This document shows, piece after piece, positions 17,163-27,100 of a stretch of DNA of 64,000 nt (within the stretch, counting starts at the first letter, position 1; every line of letters starts with the position of its first letter). The translations under genes and the position numbers were made by a program. This DNA comes from Nannocystis sp. RBIL2 (lineage in GTDB: Bacteria > Myxococcota_A > Polyangia > Nannocystales > Nannocystaceae). The notes beneath the pieces were generated by a model, which worked only from the letters and a program-made list of their open reading frames with translations, searched no databases and was not told the DNA's origin. The stretch spans positions 4,138,001 through 4,202,000 of the forward strand of contig NZ_JAPNJW010000001.1 in assembly GCF_026626745.1 (NCBI RefSeq), given 5' to 3'.

Positions 17163-17977
17163 CGTCCAGTTCGGTCAGCGCGATCCAGCGCCGCCTTCAC
17201 CTGCCCCAAAAGCCAGGCCCCGGCCGTCGGCGAGTACGGCGGCCCGAGCAGCTCCGCCACCGCCGCAGCATCGCCCGCGGCCGCCACCGGCGCCAACATC
17301 TCGAACGGATAGCTACGGCCCGCCTCCACCAGCGCCTGCACGATCGCCTCGCGTCCGCGCTCCCACGCTGTCAGCGCCTCGATCAGCGCCGCGTGATCGG
17401 CCGACCGCGCCCAGCGCGACAACATCGAGCGCTGCAGCACCGCGTTGACCTTGGCCTCGACCGCGCGGCGGAGCACCGGCGGCACCGCGTCGCCCACCTC
17501 GAACAGGCGATCGCTCGCTCGGGCGCGCGTCGCCACGTCGGCGGCGGAGAGCCGCGACTCGAGCTCCGCCGCCAGCGCGTCCCAGGCGAACTGGGGGTTC
17601 GCCTCCACGAGCTCGAGCGCCAGATCGGGCTCCTCCCCAGCCGCCATGCGCACTCGCAACATCGCCGACACGGGCGAGGGCGCCACGCGGATCAGCCAGC
17701 CCAACGCCTCGCGCCGGATCGCCGGCTCGGGGTCGAATTGGGCCACCGCCGCGAGCAGCTCCACCTCCCGCGCCACCGCGAAGTTGAGCAGGAGCAGCCG
17801 CCGATGACCTGCGTCGGGGCCGCCCGCCCCGATCGTGGTCAACGCCTGCCCCCGCGTCATCAGCCGCCAGCACGCCAGCGCCCGGTCCTCCGCCGCCCCG
17901 TCCTGCGCCACCGCCCGCAGCGTCGCGTCGTCGACCCTCGCCGTGTCGGCGTACGAGGCGAACCGCCGGCCCGTCAC
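17159..17977 (-). CDS. helical-repeat (HEAT-like) protein, upstream paralogue
   Basis: Protein of 272 aa starting at GTG 17977. The mid region has ~30-residue helical pairs (FDPEPAIRREALGWLIRVAP, VEANPQFAWDALAAELESRL) typical of HEAT/armadillo-like repeats; the C-terminal third carries the module shared with the next gene. No signal peptide, so cytoplasmic. It is divergent from the giant DUF1508 gene, with a 697-bp intergenic region rich in 14-bp repeat derivatives between them. No enzymatic motif recognised. Confidence 0.6.
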   Translation of the reverse strand: MTGRRFASYADTARVDDATLRAVAQDGAAEDRALACWRLMTRGQALTTIGAGGPDAGHRRLLLLNFAVAREVELLAAVAQFDPEPAIRREALGWLIRVAPSPVSAMLRVRMAAGEEPDLALELVEANPQFAWDALAAELESRLSAADVATRARASDRLFEVGDAVPPVLRRAVEAKVNAVLQRSMLSRWARSADHAALIEALTAWERGREAIVQALVEAGRSYPFEMLAPVAAAGDAAAVAELLGPPYSPTAGAWLLGQVKAALDRADRTGR

Positions 17978-18674
17978 CCCGACCTCGTCGCGGCCACGTG
18001 CGACCTGCCCCTCCGGCCAGCTCCGAGAAGCCGCCGAGAAGCCGCTGAATTCTGCGAACCGAGCTCGAACATGCCCCTTCGGACATCTCTCGGCTGCATC
18101 GCCCCGACTCGTCTCATCTCAGTCTCCCGCCGGCGGCATCGCCTCGGCACCCCGCCGCTCGCGCGAGTCCCCTCCGGCCGTCGCCCCCTCGCCTCGCAAT
18201 ACTCCCCGCATGCTCGACCTGTCCCTCCGGCCATCTCGCCCTTGCGATCGACCTGCCCCTCCGGCCATCTCGCCGCCGTCCCTCACCGCCCGCACGATTG
18301 ACCTGTCCATTCACACATCTCATCGCGCGCCGGTTCATGGCGTGCGCGACGCGAGCGGCGTCCGTGACGCGGCGAATGCTAACAGATCGGGCGCGGCCCA
18401 TCATCTCTCGCTTCGCCATGATCGACGACTCTGCAGGTCTGTCCCGAGGGACATCTCCTTGCGCGCACACCGACTCGCAGCGGTGGGGTCTGTGAGCCTC
18501 GCAAAGCGCGCGCGGATCCGTCCGATCGGCCCTATCTCGGTGCCTGCGCGGCCTACGATCTCGCACCCCTCGCACCCCGCGATCGTGCGCGCCGCGCCGT
18601 GGGTGCCCGTGATAGATTGGCAGTGCTCCGGCCTGCCGCCGCACCGGGCGCCGGTCACCGCGGGAGCCAGCCTC
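17978..18674. other. 697-bp divergent intergenic region without a supportable gene
   Basis: Lies between divergent genes and must hold both promoters, but no sigma70-like pair is convincing. Its main content is at least six copies of a two-part element, CCTGYCC-N7-CATCTC, related to the 14-bp repeats. Long open frames cross it on both strands but have no family similarity and mixed third-position composition, so I treat them as non-coding. Confidence 0.6.
18004..18457. repeat. cluster of variant 14-bp elements (CCTGTCC...CATCTC form)
   Basis: Elements start at 18004, 18070, 18218, 18252, 18302 and 18438. Each is one 14-nt unit (CCTGCCCCTCCGGC, CATGCCCCTTCGGA, CCTGTCCCTCCGGC, CCTGCCCCTCCGGC, CCTGTCCATTCACA, TCTGTCCCGAGGGA) followed by CATCTC, or by CAGCTC in the first copy. 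Spacing between elements is irregular (34-136 bp). All have the same orientation on the plus strand. Confidence 0.7.
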
Positions 18675-21600
18675 GTGTACTTCCGTGTCGTCCAGCAGTC
18701 GCGCGACGCGCTCGCGTTCCAGGTCGTCCTCGAGGGCGAGCGCGTCGGCCTGACCAGCGTCGAGTTCCGCGATCAGGCCGCGGTGCAGCGCGCGATCGAG
18801 GCCGTCATCGCCAGCCTGCGCGAGGGCGTCGACGCCTCCTTGCAGGTCGACGGCGACAGCTATCACTTCACCTTGCGCGGCGAGGACGGCGAGCTCCTGG
18901 CCCGCGGGATCGCCTGCCCCAGCCCCGCCGAGGCCGACGCCGGCCTCGCCGAGATGCAGCGCTGGGCCGCCACCGGCGAGCGCTTCCGCGTCATCAACCT
19001 CGCCAGGCCGCAGAAGAGCGGCGCCAGGCCGGTCGACACGATCCAGGTCGCCGTCCGCTACGACCTCGCGGCTTGCACGACGGCCAAGAAGCCCGGCCTC
19101 GAGCTGCTGAACCGCGCCAGCGACGGCCTCTTCACCGCCCACGTCCACGGCGAGCGCGGCGAGGTCCTGCTCTACCTGCGCGGCTTCACCACCCGGTTCG
19201 CGCGCGACGAGCAGGTCGAATCGGTCCTCGGCGCCGCCGCCGATCCGCGGCGCTACGATCGCCGCGAGGCCGAGGGGCGGCGGTACTTCGTGTTGACCGC
19301 CCGCAACGGCCGGGAGATCGCGCGCAGCCCGTGGCTGGCGAGCGAGGCCGAGTGTGACGCCGCGATCGCCCAGCTCGTGCGGCTGGCCCCGATCGAGGCG
19401 AAGGAGTACGCGGGCGCCCGCACCCGCCGCAAGGTCGCCGAATCGGGTTACGACCTGACCCGCAGATCGACCTCGGGCGTCGCCGGATTCGAGGCCTTCA
19501 AGGCCGAGGACGGCCATCACTACTTTCATTTGAATGACGAGCGCGGCGAGGCCCTCCTCTTCAGCCACGGGTACAGCACGCCCAAGGCCCGCGATCACGG
19601 CATTCGCAGCTTGCTCAAGGGCGCCGGCGATCCGGTGTGCTACCGCGTCGCCGCCGACGAGCTTCGCTTCGCCATCTCCGCCGTCAACGGCCGCGAGCTC
19701 GCGCGCAGCCGCCTGTTCGGCAGCCGCGCCGCCCTCGACCGCGCGATCGCGTGGATCCGCAGCGACATCATCCCCCTGGGCCGCAAGTACGGCATTCGCC
19801 TGTGGGAGTCCTCGTTCATCGAACTCCCGCCAGCGCTCGCCGGCGGCGACGACGGCGCCCCCGCGCAAAACCCCGACGAGCTCGCCCGCCAGGCCCTCGA
19901 TGCCTCGGGCGACGCCACCCTCTCGCGCCTGGCCCCGCCCGCGACACCAGCACCTCCCGTCTCGCGCGACGCCTCCCCCCATTCCGCCAGCGACGCCTCT
20001 CCCCATTCCCCGCTCTCCGCCGCAGGCGACGCTTCCCCCAATTCTCCACTCCCCGCGGGCGACGCCTCCCCTCACTCCCCGCTCCCCGCCAGCGACACTT
20101 CCTCTCGAATCGTCGCAGCCCAGGCCTCACTCACCGCCGCGGGCGACGCCTCCCCTCACTCCCCGCTCCCCGCCAGCGACGCGTCCCCGCGAGTCGTCCC
20201 GGCCCATGCCTCGCTCTCCGCCGCGGGCGACGCCCCTCATTCTCCGCTCTCCGCCAGCGACGCGTCCCCTCGAGTCGTCCCGGCCCATGCCTCGCTCGCT
20301 GCCGCGGACGACACCTCCTCCCCGCCCTCCGCCAGCGACGCATCCTCTCGAGTCGCCTCGACCCATTCTTCGCTCGCTGCCGCGGACGACGCCTCCCATC
20401 ATTCTCCGCTCTCCGCCAGCGACGCTGCCTCGCCAGCCGCCTCCCCCCATTCCTCGCTCGCCGCCGCGGACGACGACTCCCCCCATTCCCCGCTCTCCTC
20501 CAGCGCCGCTGCCTCGCCAGCCGCCTCCTCCTCCTCCGCGGACGACGCCTCCGCACATTCTCCGCTCTCCGCCGCCAGCGACGTTTCGCTCTCCGCCGTC
20601 AGCGCCACTTCCTCTGATTCCCCGCTCTCCGCCAGAGACGCCTCCTCGCTAGCCGCTCCCCCCGATTCCTCGATCCCCACCAGCGACGCTTCGTCCCGCG
20701 ACGCCTCTCCCCTCGCCGCCGCGGTCGAGACCTCCCCCCATTCCTCGCTCGCCACCGAGGGCGACACTGCCTCCCGCGACGCGGATTCTCACTCCGAGCT
20801 CTCCGCCAGCGACCCATCCTCCCGCGAAGCCTCTTCTCATTCCTCGCTCTCCGCCGAGGCCCATCCCGCGGGCGACACCTCCCCCTATCATTCGCGCTCC
20901 GCCGCCCGCGACGAATCCTCGCGCGACGCTTCCTCTCATTCCTCGCTCGCCCCCGCCAGCGACGTCTCTTCCCCGCTCTCCGCCGCCCGCGACGACGCCT
21001 CTCCCGTCTCACGTGACGGCTCCCTCGATTCTCCCGATCTCGCCGCCCCCTCGCTCTCGACCCAGCTTGTCGTCGCCGTCGACGACAAACCTTTCCTCGA
21101 GCCCGCGGCCCCTCTGCCCGCCGCATCCTCGCCGTCCGAGGCCGAGCCCCACGCCATCGACCTGCCCGACCTCCAGTTCTTCGACCCTTCGCCGCGCCGC
21201 AGCGAGTCACCGCGCCCGGTCGCCGAAGCATCGGAGCCGCCGAGCGGTCCCTTCTCGGCCCGAGAGCTCGACGACGCCCTCGCCCCGCTCAACGCCCTCG
21301 AGTTCGACGACGCCACCCCGCTCGTGCTCGACCCGCACGACTCTGCGACCTTCGCCGCAGCGTCCGCGCACGCCCTCCCGCACGTCCCGCTCCCCGAGGA
21401 CTCGCTGACGATCGAGCTCGACTCGACCGAACTCTCCACCTTCGCCGCAGCCGACACCGCCCGCGCCGCCTCGATCCTCTCCGGCCCCGAGCAAGAGCCC
21501 TCTCAACCCCTCGCGGTCGTCGACGCCGCCCCCTTCACCGGCGAGGCCCACATCAGCGGCTCCGGCCACGCATCGGCGGAGACCTCGATCGATCTTCCAC

Positions 21601-24152
21601 TTCCCGACGAGCCCGGAGCGGCCGACATCCCTTCGCGTGGAGAGGATTCGCTGACCCTCGCCCTCGACGCGCTCGAGGCCGAACCGCGCTCCGTCACCGA
21701 CCCGGCTCAGGATGCCCGGCTCGGCGCGTCCGCGCATCACACCGATTCGCCTCACAGCGGCGCCTCGCCCCTCCTCGACACCAGCGACGCTCCGCAATCT
21801 CCCGACGCCCCCCCATCTCTCGGCACTGGCGACGCTCCGCAATCTCTCGATACTCGCGACGCTGCGCGATCCAGCGACGCCCTCGACGCATCGCACCGCC
21901 TCGATGCCTCCGCCCCCCCGCAATCTCTCGACACCTCCCACGCTCCGCATCTCCTCGACACTCGCCACGACCGGGAAGACTCCCTGACGCGAGCCCTCGA
22001 CGAGCTGGACATCGCCGAACATCCCTCCGCCGCCCAGCCTCACGCGACCGGCGGCCACGAAGAATCACCCCCGCTCCAGTCCCTCCCCGTTCCGACCGTC
22101 GAGCGCACCGATTCACCCCCGCTCGCAGATCTTCCGCCCCTCGACCGCGCCGATTCTCGAGCCTTCGAGTCCCACGCTTCACCGCCCAGCGACCGCGAGC
22201 CGCCAGCGACGCCCCTCGCCGCCTCCGCCGAAGCTTCAAGCTCCGGCTCAGATACCGCCTCGCCCCGCGCCGGCACTCCGGAGCACGTCGCTCCCTCCTC
22301 GCGCATCTTCCCACCGCCTCGCGGCCGCGAAGATTCGCTCACGCGAGCCCTCGACGCCCTCGACGTCTCCTCCGACGCCGAACCTCCCCGCGCGCCCCCC
22401 TCGCTCGATACCCGCACGGCCGCCCAGCCCCTCCACTCCGCCGGCTATCTGCGCCCTCTCGACACCACGACCCTCCGCACCAGCCGCGCCGCCCTCACCA
22501 CCACGACGCTCGCCCCCGAGGACTCGCTGACCCGCGCCCTCGACACCCTCGAAGCCTCGCCGGCCGACCCATCCTCTCCCGACGAGCACAGTGATTCCCG
22601 CCCGCTCGAGCTCGACGCCCCCCCTCTCGCCGCCGACTCCGAGCCCTCACCCGATCCGCAGGACTCTCTGACTCCCGCCCTCGACACCCTCGAAGCCTCG
22701 CCGGCCGACCCCTCCTCTCCCGACGAGCACAGTGATTCCCGCCCGCTCGAGCTCGACGTCCCCCCTCTCGCCGCCGACTCCGAGCCCTCACCCGATCCGC
22801 AGGACTCACTGACTCGAGCCTTCGACACCCTCGAAGTCACCTCGCCCTCGCCGGCCCACCACTCCTCCCCGCTCGAGCTCGACGCCACCCCTCTCGCCGC
22901 CGACTCCGATCCCTCACCCGATCCGCAGGACTCGCTGACTCGCGCCCTCGGCGCCCTCGAGCTCGACGCCGTCGAAGCACGCGACAATTCCGAGCCCGCG
23001 ACGCCGACCTCGGACACGCGCCCCCGCGCCGAAGCACCGCCCGCGAAAGAAATCACGGCTCCCGCCCCCGACCGCATCCAGGCCGCCGACGCTGCCGCTC
23101 CCGAGCCCCCTTCCCCCTCGCCGGATTCCCCCCCTAGCGAAGCCGCCGCATCATCTTCCCGCGAGGCCGACCCCTCGCTGCCCTTCTCGGCCGCCCCCCC
23201 GAATTACGCCACCGAGAATCGAGCTCCGAAGCCAGGAGATTCGCTCACCTCGCTGGCCAACCTCGGGACCCAGGACTCGGGCGGCTTCCGCCCTGCCTCG
23301 GAGTCCATCGACCCCGCCGATTCTCTCGCTGCCCTCGCCGCCCTGCACTCGCGCCCCCTCCCCGCCGAGCCCGACCCCGCCGATTCCCTCGCGGCCCTCC
23401 AATCGCCCCCTCTCGCCTCCGCCGAGCTCGACCCCGCCGATTCTCTCACCTACCTGCAATCGCGTCACCTCTCCGACCTCGACCCCGCCGATTCCCTCTC
23501 CGCCCCGCAATTGCGCCCCCTCTCCGAGCCCGACTCTGCCGATTCCCTCTCCGCTCCGCAATCGCCTCTCTCCGAGCCCGCTCCCGCTGAGTCCGTCCCG
23601 CAATCACACCAGTTCTCCCGCGAGCTCGACCCCGCCGATTCTCTCTCCGCGATCGCCGAAGAAGTCGAGCCCGACACGTCCGGCGTCCACCCCCGCACTC
23701 CCGACCTCCGCCACGCAACTGGATCCCAGCGCCTCGACCCGGCAGACTCGCTCACCGCCTTCGCCGTCCTCGATCCGCACGACTCTGGCAGCGCCCCCTC
23801 GCCGCGCCCCATCGACCCGGCCGACTCGTTCACCGCCGTCACCGGCCTCGAGCCCCGCGACTCCGGCGAGCCCCATCCCGACTCCTCGCCGCTCGCCATC
23901 CTCGCCCGGGCTGCTCGCGCGCCGGACCCGTCGCCCGCCGAGTCGCTCACCTCGCTGGCCGTCCTCGAGCCTGACGATGACGATGAACCCTCCACGCCGC
24001 CTCCTCCGCCCCAGCGCCGCGAGTTTTCCCCCATCGTCACCGACGACGACGAGTCCGACGAATCCCCCGCGATCGCGGCGTGTCTGCCGGCCCGCCTGCG
24101 CCCATCGCCGAATCGACGCTCGCTGCCCCGCAGCCCGATCAATCGATCGTGA
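18675..24152 (+). CDS. giant protein: tandem DUF1508/YegP-like modules plus long low-complexity tail
   Basis: Protein of 1825 aa from GTG 18675, which is preceded by GGGAG at 8 nt and begins exactly at the first module (YFRVVQQSRDALAFQVVL). Residues ~1-370 hold about five beta-beta-alpha modules of the DUF1508/YegP type, e.g. HYFHLNDERGEALLFSHGYS and RYFVLTARNGREIARSPW, each followed by a helix; these small modules are of unknown function. From ~390 to the end the protein is Ser/Ala/Asp/Pro-rich and disordered, with several tandem repeat families: SPHSPLSASDAS units, 47-residue units around DSLTRALDTLEA, and DPADSLAAL units. There is no signal peptide. The stop overlaps the GTG of the next gene (GTGA). 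The last ~25 codons become Arg-rich, unlike what precedes, so a frameshift joining the two genes is possible. Confidence 0.75.
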   Translation: MYFRVVQQSRDALAFQVVLEGERVGLTSVEFRDQAAVQRAIEAVIASLREGVDASLQVDGDSYHFTLRGEDGELLARGIACPSPAEADAGLAEMQRWAATGERFRVINLARPQKSGARPVDTIQVAVRYDLAACTTAKKPGLELLNRASDGLFTAHVHGERGEVLLYLRGFTTRFARDEQVESVLGAAADPRRYDRREAEGRRYFVLTARNGREIARSPWLASEAECDAAIAQLVRLAPIEAKEYAGARTRRKVAESGYDLTRRSTSGVAGFEAFKAEDGHHYFHLNDERGEALLFSHGYSTPKARDHGIRSLLKGAGDPVCYRVAADELRFAISAVNGRELARSRLFGSRAALDRAIAWIRSDIIPLGRKYGIRLWESSFIELPPALAGGDDGAPAQNPDELARQALDASGDATLSRLAPPATPAPPVSRDASPHSASDASPHSPLSAAGDASPNSPLPAGDASPHSPLPASDTSSRIVAAQASLTAAGDASPHSPLPASDASPRVVPAHASLSAAGDAPHSPLSASDASPRVVPAHASLAAADDTSSPPSASDASSRVASTHSSLAAADDASHHSPLSASDAASPAASPHSSLAAADDDSPHSPLSSSAAASPAASSSSADDASAHSPLSAASDVSLSAVSATSSDSPLSARDASSLAAPPDSSIPTSDASSRDASPLAAAVETSPHSSLATEGDTASRDADSHSELSASDPSSREASSHSSLSAEAHPAGDTSPYHSRSAARDESSRDASSHSSLAPASDVSSPLSAARDDASPVSRDGSLDSPDLAAPSLSTQLVVAVDDKPFLEPAAPLPAASSPSEAEPHAIDLPDLQFFDPSPRRSESPRPVAEASEPPSGPFSARELDDALAPLNALEFDDATPLVLDPHDSATFAAASAHALPHVPLPEDSLTIELDSTELSTFAAADTARAASILSGPEQEPSQPLAVVDAAPFTGEAHISGSGHASAETSIDLPLPDEPGAADIPSRGEDSLTLALDALEAEPRSVTDPAQDARLGASAHHTDSPHSGASPLLDTSDAPQSPDAPPSLGTGDAPQSLDTRDAARSSDALDASHRLDASAPPQSLDTSHAPHLLDTRHDREDSLTRALDELDIAEHPSAAQPHATGGHEESPPLQSLPVPTVERTDSPPLADLPPLDRADSRAFESHASPPSDREPPATPLAASAEASSSGSDTASPRAGTPEHVAPSSRIFPPPRGREDSLTRALDALDVSSDAEPPRAPPSLDTRTAAQPLHSAGYLRPLDTTTLRTSRAALTTTTLAPEDSLTRALDTLEASPADPSSPDEHSDSRPLELDAPPLAADSEPSPDPQDSLTPALDTLEASPADPSSPDEHSDSRPLELDVPPLAADSEPSPDPQDSLTRAFDTLEVTSPSPAHHSSPLELDATPLAADSDPSPDPQDSLTRALGALELDAVEARDNSEPATPTSDTRPRAEAPPAKEITAPAPDRIQAADAAAPEPPSPSPDSPPSEAAASSSREADPSLPFSAAPPNYATENRAPKPGDSLTSLANLGTQDSGGFRPASESIDPADSLAALAALHSRPLPAEPDPADSLAALQSPPLASAELDPADSLTYLQSRHLSDLDPADSLSAPQLRPLSEPDSADSLSAPQSPLSEPAPAESVPQSHQFSRELDPADSLSAIAEEVEPDTSGVHPRTPDLRHATGSQRLDPADSLTAFAVLDPHDSGSAPSPRPIDPADSFTAVTGLEPRDSGEPHPDSSPLAILARAARAPDPSPAESLTSLAVLEPDDDDEPSTPPPPPQRREFSPIVTDDDESDESPAIAACLPARLRPSPNRRSLPRSPINRS
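19950..21010 (+). repeat. degenerate coding tandem repeats, Ser/Asp/Ala-rich
   Basis: About 1 kb of imperfect units built around GCCAGCGACGC and CATTCCCCGCTCTCC, encoding variants of SPHSPLSASDASPRVVPAHA. Unit length varies (roughly 24-75 bp), which suggests repeated slippage or unequal exchange. Frame is kept throughout. Confidence 0.75.
22521..22950 (+). repeat. 141-bp coding tandem repeat (47-aa units)
   Basis: The DSLT-encoding block recurs at 22521, 22662 and 22803 (141-bp period) and at 22929 (126 bp). The first two units are almost identical at DNA level, which points to a recent duplication inside the giant gene. Confidence 0.85.
23300..23960 (+). repeat. DPADSL coding repeats
   Basis: A further repeat zone with a core encoding DPADSL or a close variant about every 13-40 residues (at least eight copies). 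It is distinct from the 141-bp family but shares the DSL core. Confidence 0.7.
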
Positions 24153-27100
24153 GTGATTCACGGCACCGCTCCTCCGACCCGCCCTTGCTGGTCGGGCCGC
24201 CGATGTTGCCCGCCCTCGAGGACGCCGCTCCGCTGTATCGATTGAGCGCCCCGCCGCAGCCCGTCCACGACGGTCCGCTGATCCTCTCGATCCCGCTGAA
24301 CGACCCCACCTCCGCCGCCACCGCGCCCCTCGGCGACGAGGCCGTCGCCGACGACTCTCGCCGCTCTGCCCCGCGCGAGCCCGCCGCGCGCCCCGAATCG
24401 CGCCCCACCATCCGCCCCCTGCCTCGCCCGGCCTCGGCCGGCTCCTCGCGCGCCCCGTCCCGCCCGCAACCCGCCTCTCCCTCCCTCGGCTCCTCCCCGA
24501 AGTCCTCCGGCGAATCCTCCCGCCCCCACCCCACCTCTCCCTCCCTCGAGCCGCGGCCGAAGTCCTCCAGCGAATCCTCCCGCCCCCACCCCACCTCTCT
24601 CTCCCCCGACTCCCCGCATTCGCCATCCCTCCCTGCGGCCCGTCCTTCATCCGCCCCTCGCCCGACCTCCCGTCCCCACCCCGCCACTGCGTCGCTCGAT
24701 TCCCCCCCGAGGTCCTTCGGCGAATCCACTCGCCCGACCTCGCCGTCTCTCGATGAGTCGCCCGGCCCCGCTCGCGGGTCATCCCGCCCCGATTCCGCGC
24801 GCCACCCCGCCTCTGCCTCGGCTCCGCGCGCCGGCGAATCAACCCCGACCGCATCCGGCGCATCGCCCGCCGCTCCCGCCCATCGCGAATCCTCGTCGCC
24901 CAGCCCTGCTCGCGGTTCCTCCCGTCCCGATTCATCGCCCCACTCCGCGCCAGCACCGCGAGCCGGCGAATCAATCCCGACCGCATCCGACGCATCGCCC
25001 GCCGCTCCCGCCCATCGCGACCCCGCGTCGCCCGGCCCTGCTCGCTACGCCTCCCGCCCCGATTCCGCGCACCCCGCCCCCGCGAAAGACGAATCCACCC
25101 TGACCTCCTCTGACGACTCACTCGCCGCTCTCGCCAATCGCGACTCTGGTGATTCGTCCCGCGACCGCCCCTCCGCCGTCGAACCGAGCCACGACCAACC
25201 TCGCTCCACCCCTCTCTCCCCCGCCTCATCGGGACCCAGCCTCACCCTCCCGCTCTCCGAGTTCCCGGCCCTGTCGATCGGCCAGCCGGCGGCGTGGATC
25301 CCTCCGCACCTCCCCCTGGTGGTCGCCAAACCCGGCCCGCCCGGACCGCTCCCCCCGATCACCAATCCGTACCCGCGACCGTTCATCCCGCCCGGCACCC
25401 TCGCCGCCATCGGTCTCGCCAATCGCCCCGGCGCTGCCACTGCCACCAGCCCCGCGCCAGCCGCTCGCGTCGTCTTCGCCCCCTCGCCCCCCACGCCGGT
25501 CGACCCTGCCCCGCCTCTCGTCCCCGCCGTCCTGCCCGACCTCGGCCTGCTCACCCCGCCCGAGCCCGACCTCTCGCGCGCCGAGGCCCCCTCGCTCGTG
25601 CCCGAGCTCTCCGTCCTGCTGCTGGACGCCACCGTCCCCGGCCCGCGCCGGCGCGAGGGTTCTGCCCCGCTGTTCGCCGCGCGGCGCGAGCCCTCGAGCA
25701 CCCACGCCGTCCCCACCTTGCTCGCCCGCCGCGAGCCCTCGAGCGCCCAGTCCTCGCCCGCCCTCGTCCCTGCCCTCGACGCCCTCGAGTTCGAGTCCCC
25801 GAGCGGCCCGCGTCCGCGGCGTGCGCTGCCCAACCTGATCCCCGAGCCCGGCGCTCCCATCACGGTCATCCTCGACCGCCCCCTCGTCGAGCGGCCCCTC
25901 GTCGAGGCCCCGCGGCGCTCCCTGCCCAACCTGTTCCCCGAGCCAGGCGCCCCCGTCTCGCCGCTCGATCGCACCCTCGTCGCCGAGGCCGAGCGCCGCG
26001 AGCCGCCGGCGAGCGAGCCACCTGTCCCCAGGGACATCTCATCGTCCTCGCCCGGCACACCCGAGTCGGGCGCGCTCCACGACCTCCCGACCCTCTTGCC
26101 GATGGGCCTCGCAGTCACCCAGCCGGCCCCCGTCAAGCCCGCGCCCGCGCCGGTCCTGCCCACCAACCTCCCGCTGCCCAGCCTCCCGCCGCTCCGCATG
26201 GCCCCGAGCGCCCGCGATCGCTGGCTGTGGCTCGGCGTCGTGCTCGCCGCTCTGGCCTTCCTCGGCGTAGTCGCCTCCCGCTTCAACCGCGGCGACGAGC
26301 CGACCTCCGAGGTCGCCGAGCTCGTCGTTCCGCCCGCCGATCCGGTCGACCCGCCGCCCGAACCACCGCCCCCCGATCCCCCACCCGTCGATCCTCCCGC
26401 CGAGCCCCCGCCGCCCGCCGTCGTACCGCCCGCGCTCGCCGGTGCCACCATTCATTGCCCCGAGGCCGACGATCCCGCGATCGGTCTCCTGGTCGCGCCA
26501 TTCACCCCGCTGGCCGGCGAGCCCCTGCAGATCTTCGCCGCCACCCTCGACGACGACGTCGCCCTCGGCCTGCACGTCCTCGCCGGCGACGGCGCGCTCG
26601 CCGAGGCCCTCGATGCCCGCGTGCACCTCGGCACCCCGTCCTCTGCGGTCGCCGGCTTCACCCCCGCCGCCGCCGGCGAGTACACCTTCGCGGTCGTGCG
26701 CGACGGCGCCGCAGTGACCTGCTCCAAATTACAGGTCCTCACCGAGCCGCCGCAGCGCCCCCCGTTCGCCGCCAAGGGCCGCGCCTGGGCCGTCGAGCGG
26801 GCCTGGACCGCCGCCGAGGAGGCGCTCTACAGCGCCTGGGTGCGCGAGCTGTTCGCCGCCGCGCCGGGCGACGCGCCCGGCCTGGCCCGCCTCGACGTCG
26901 CCACCGGCGATCCCGCACGCAACCTCCTCCACGACGCGCTCGGCCTGCAGGAAGATCGGCTCGACAATCCGGTCGGCCTGCGCCTGCGCCCCGACGGCGC
27001 CGACCTGCCCTACGTCGTGCGCGCCTACTGGTCGTGGAAGCGCCGGCTCCCGTTCGCCTATCGCAAGTGCCAGCGCGGCGGCGACGGCAAGGCCCCGCGC

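Noticed and set aside
17835..18674. N-terminal extension of the giant DUF1508 gene.
   Set aside because: It overlaps the divergent helical-repeat gene and repeat elements, has no domain, and the GTG at 18675 has a Shine-Dalgarno-like GGGAG.
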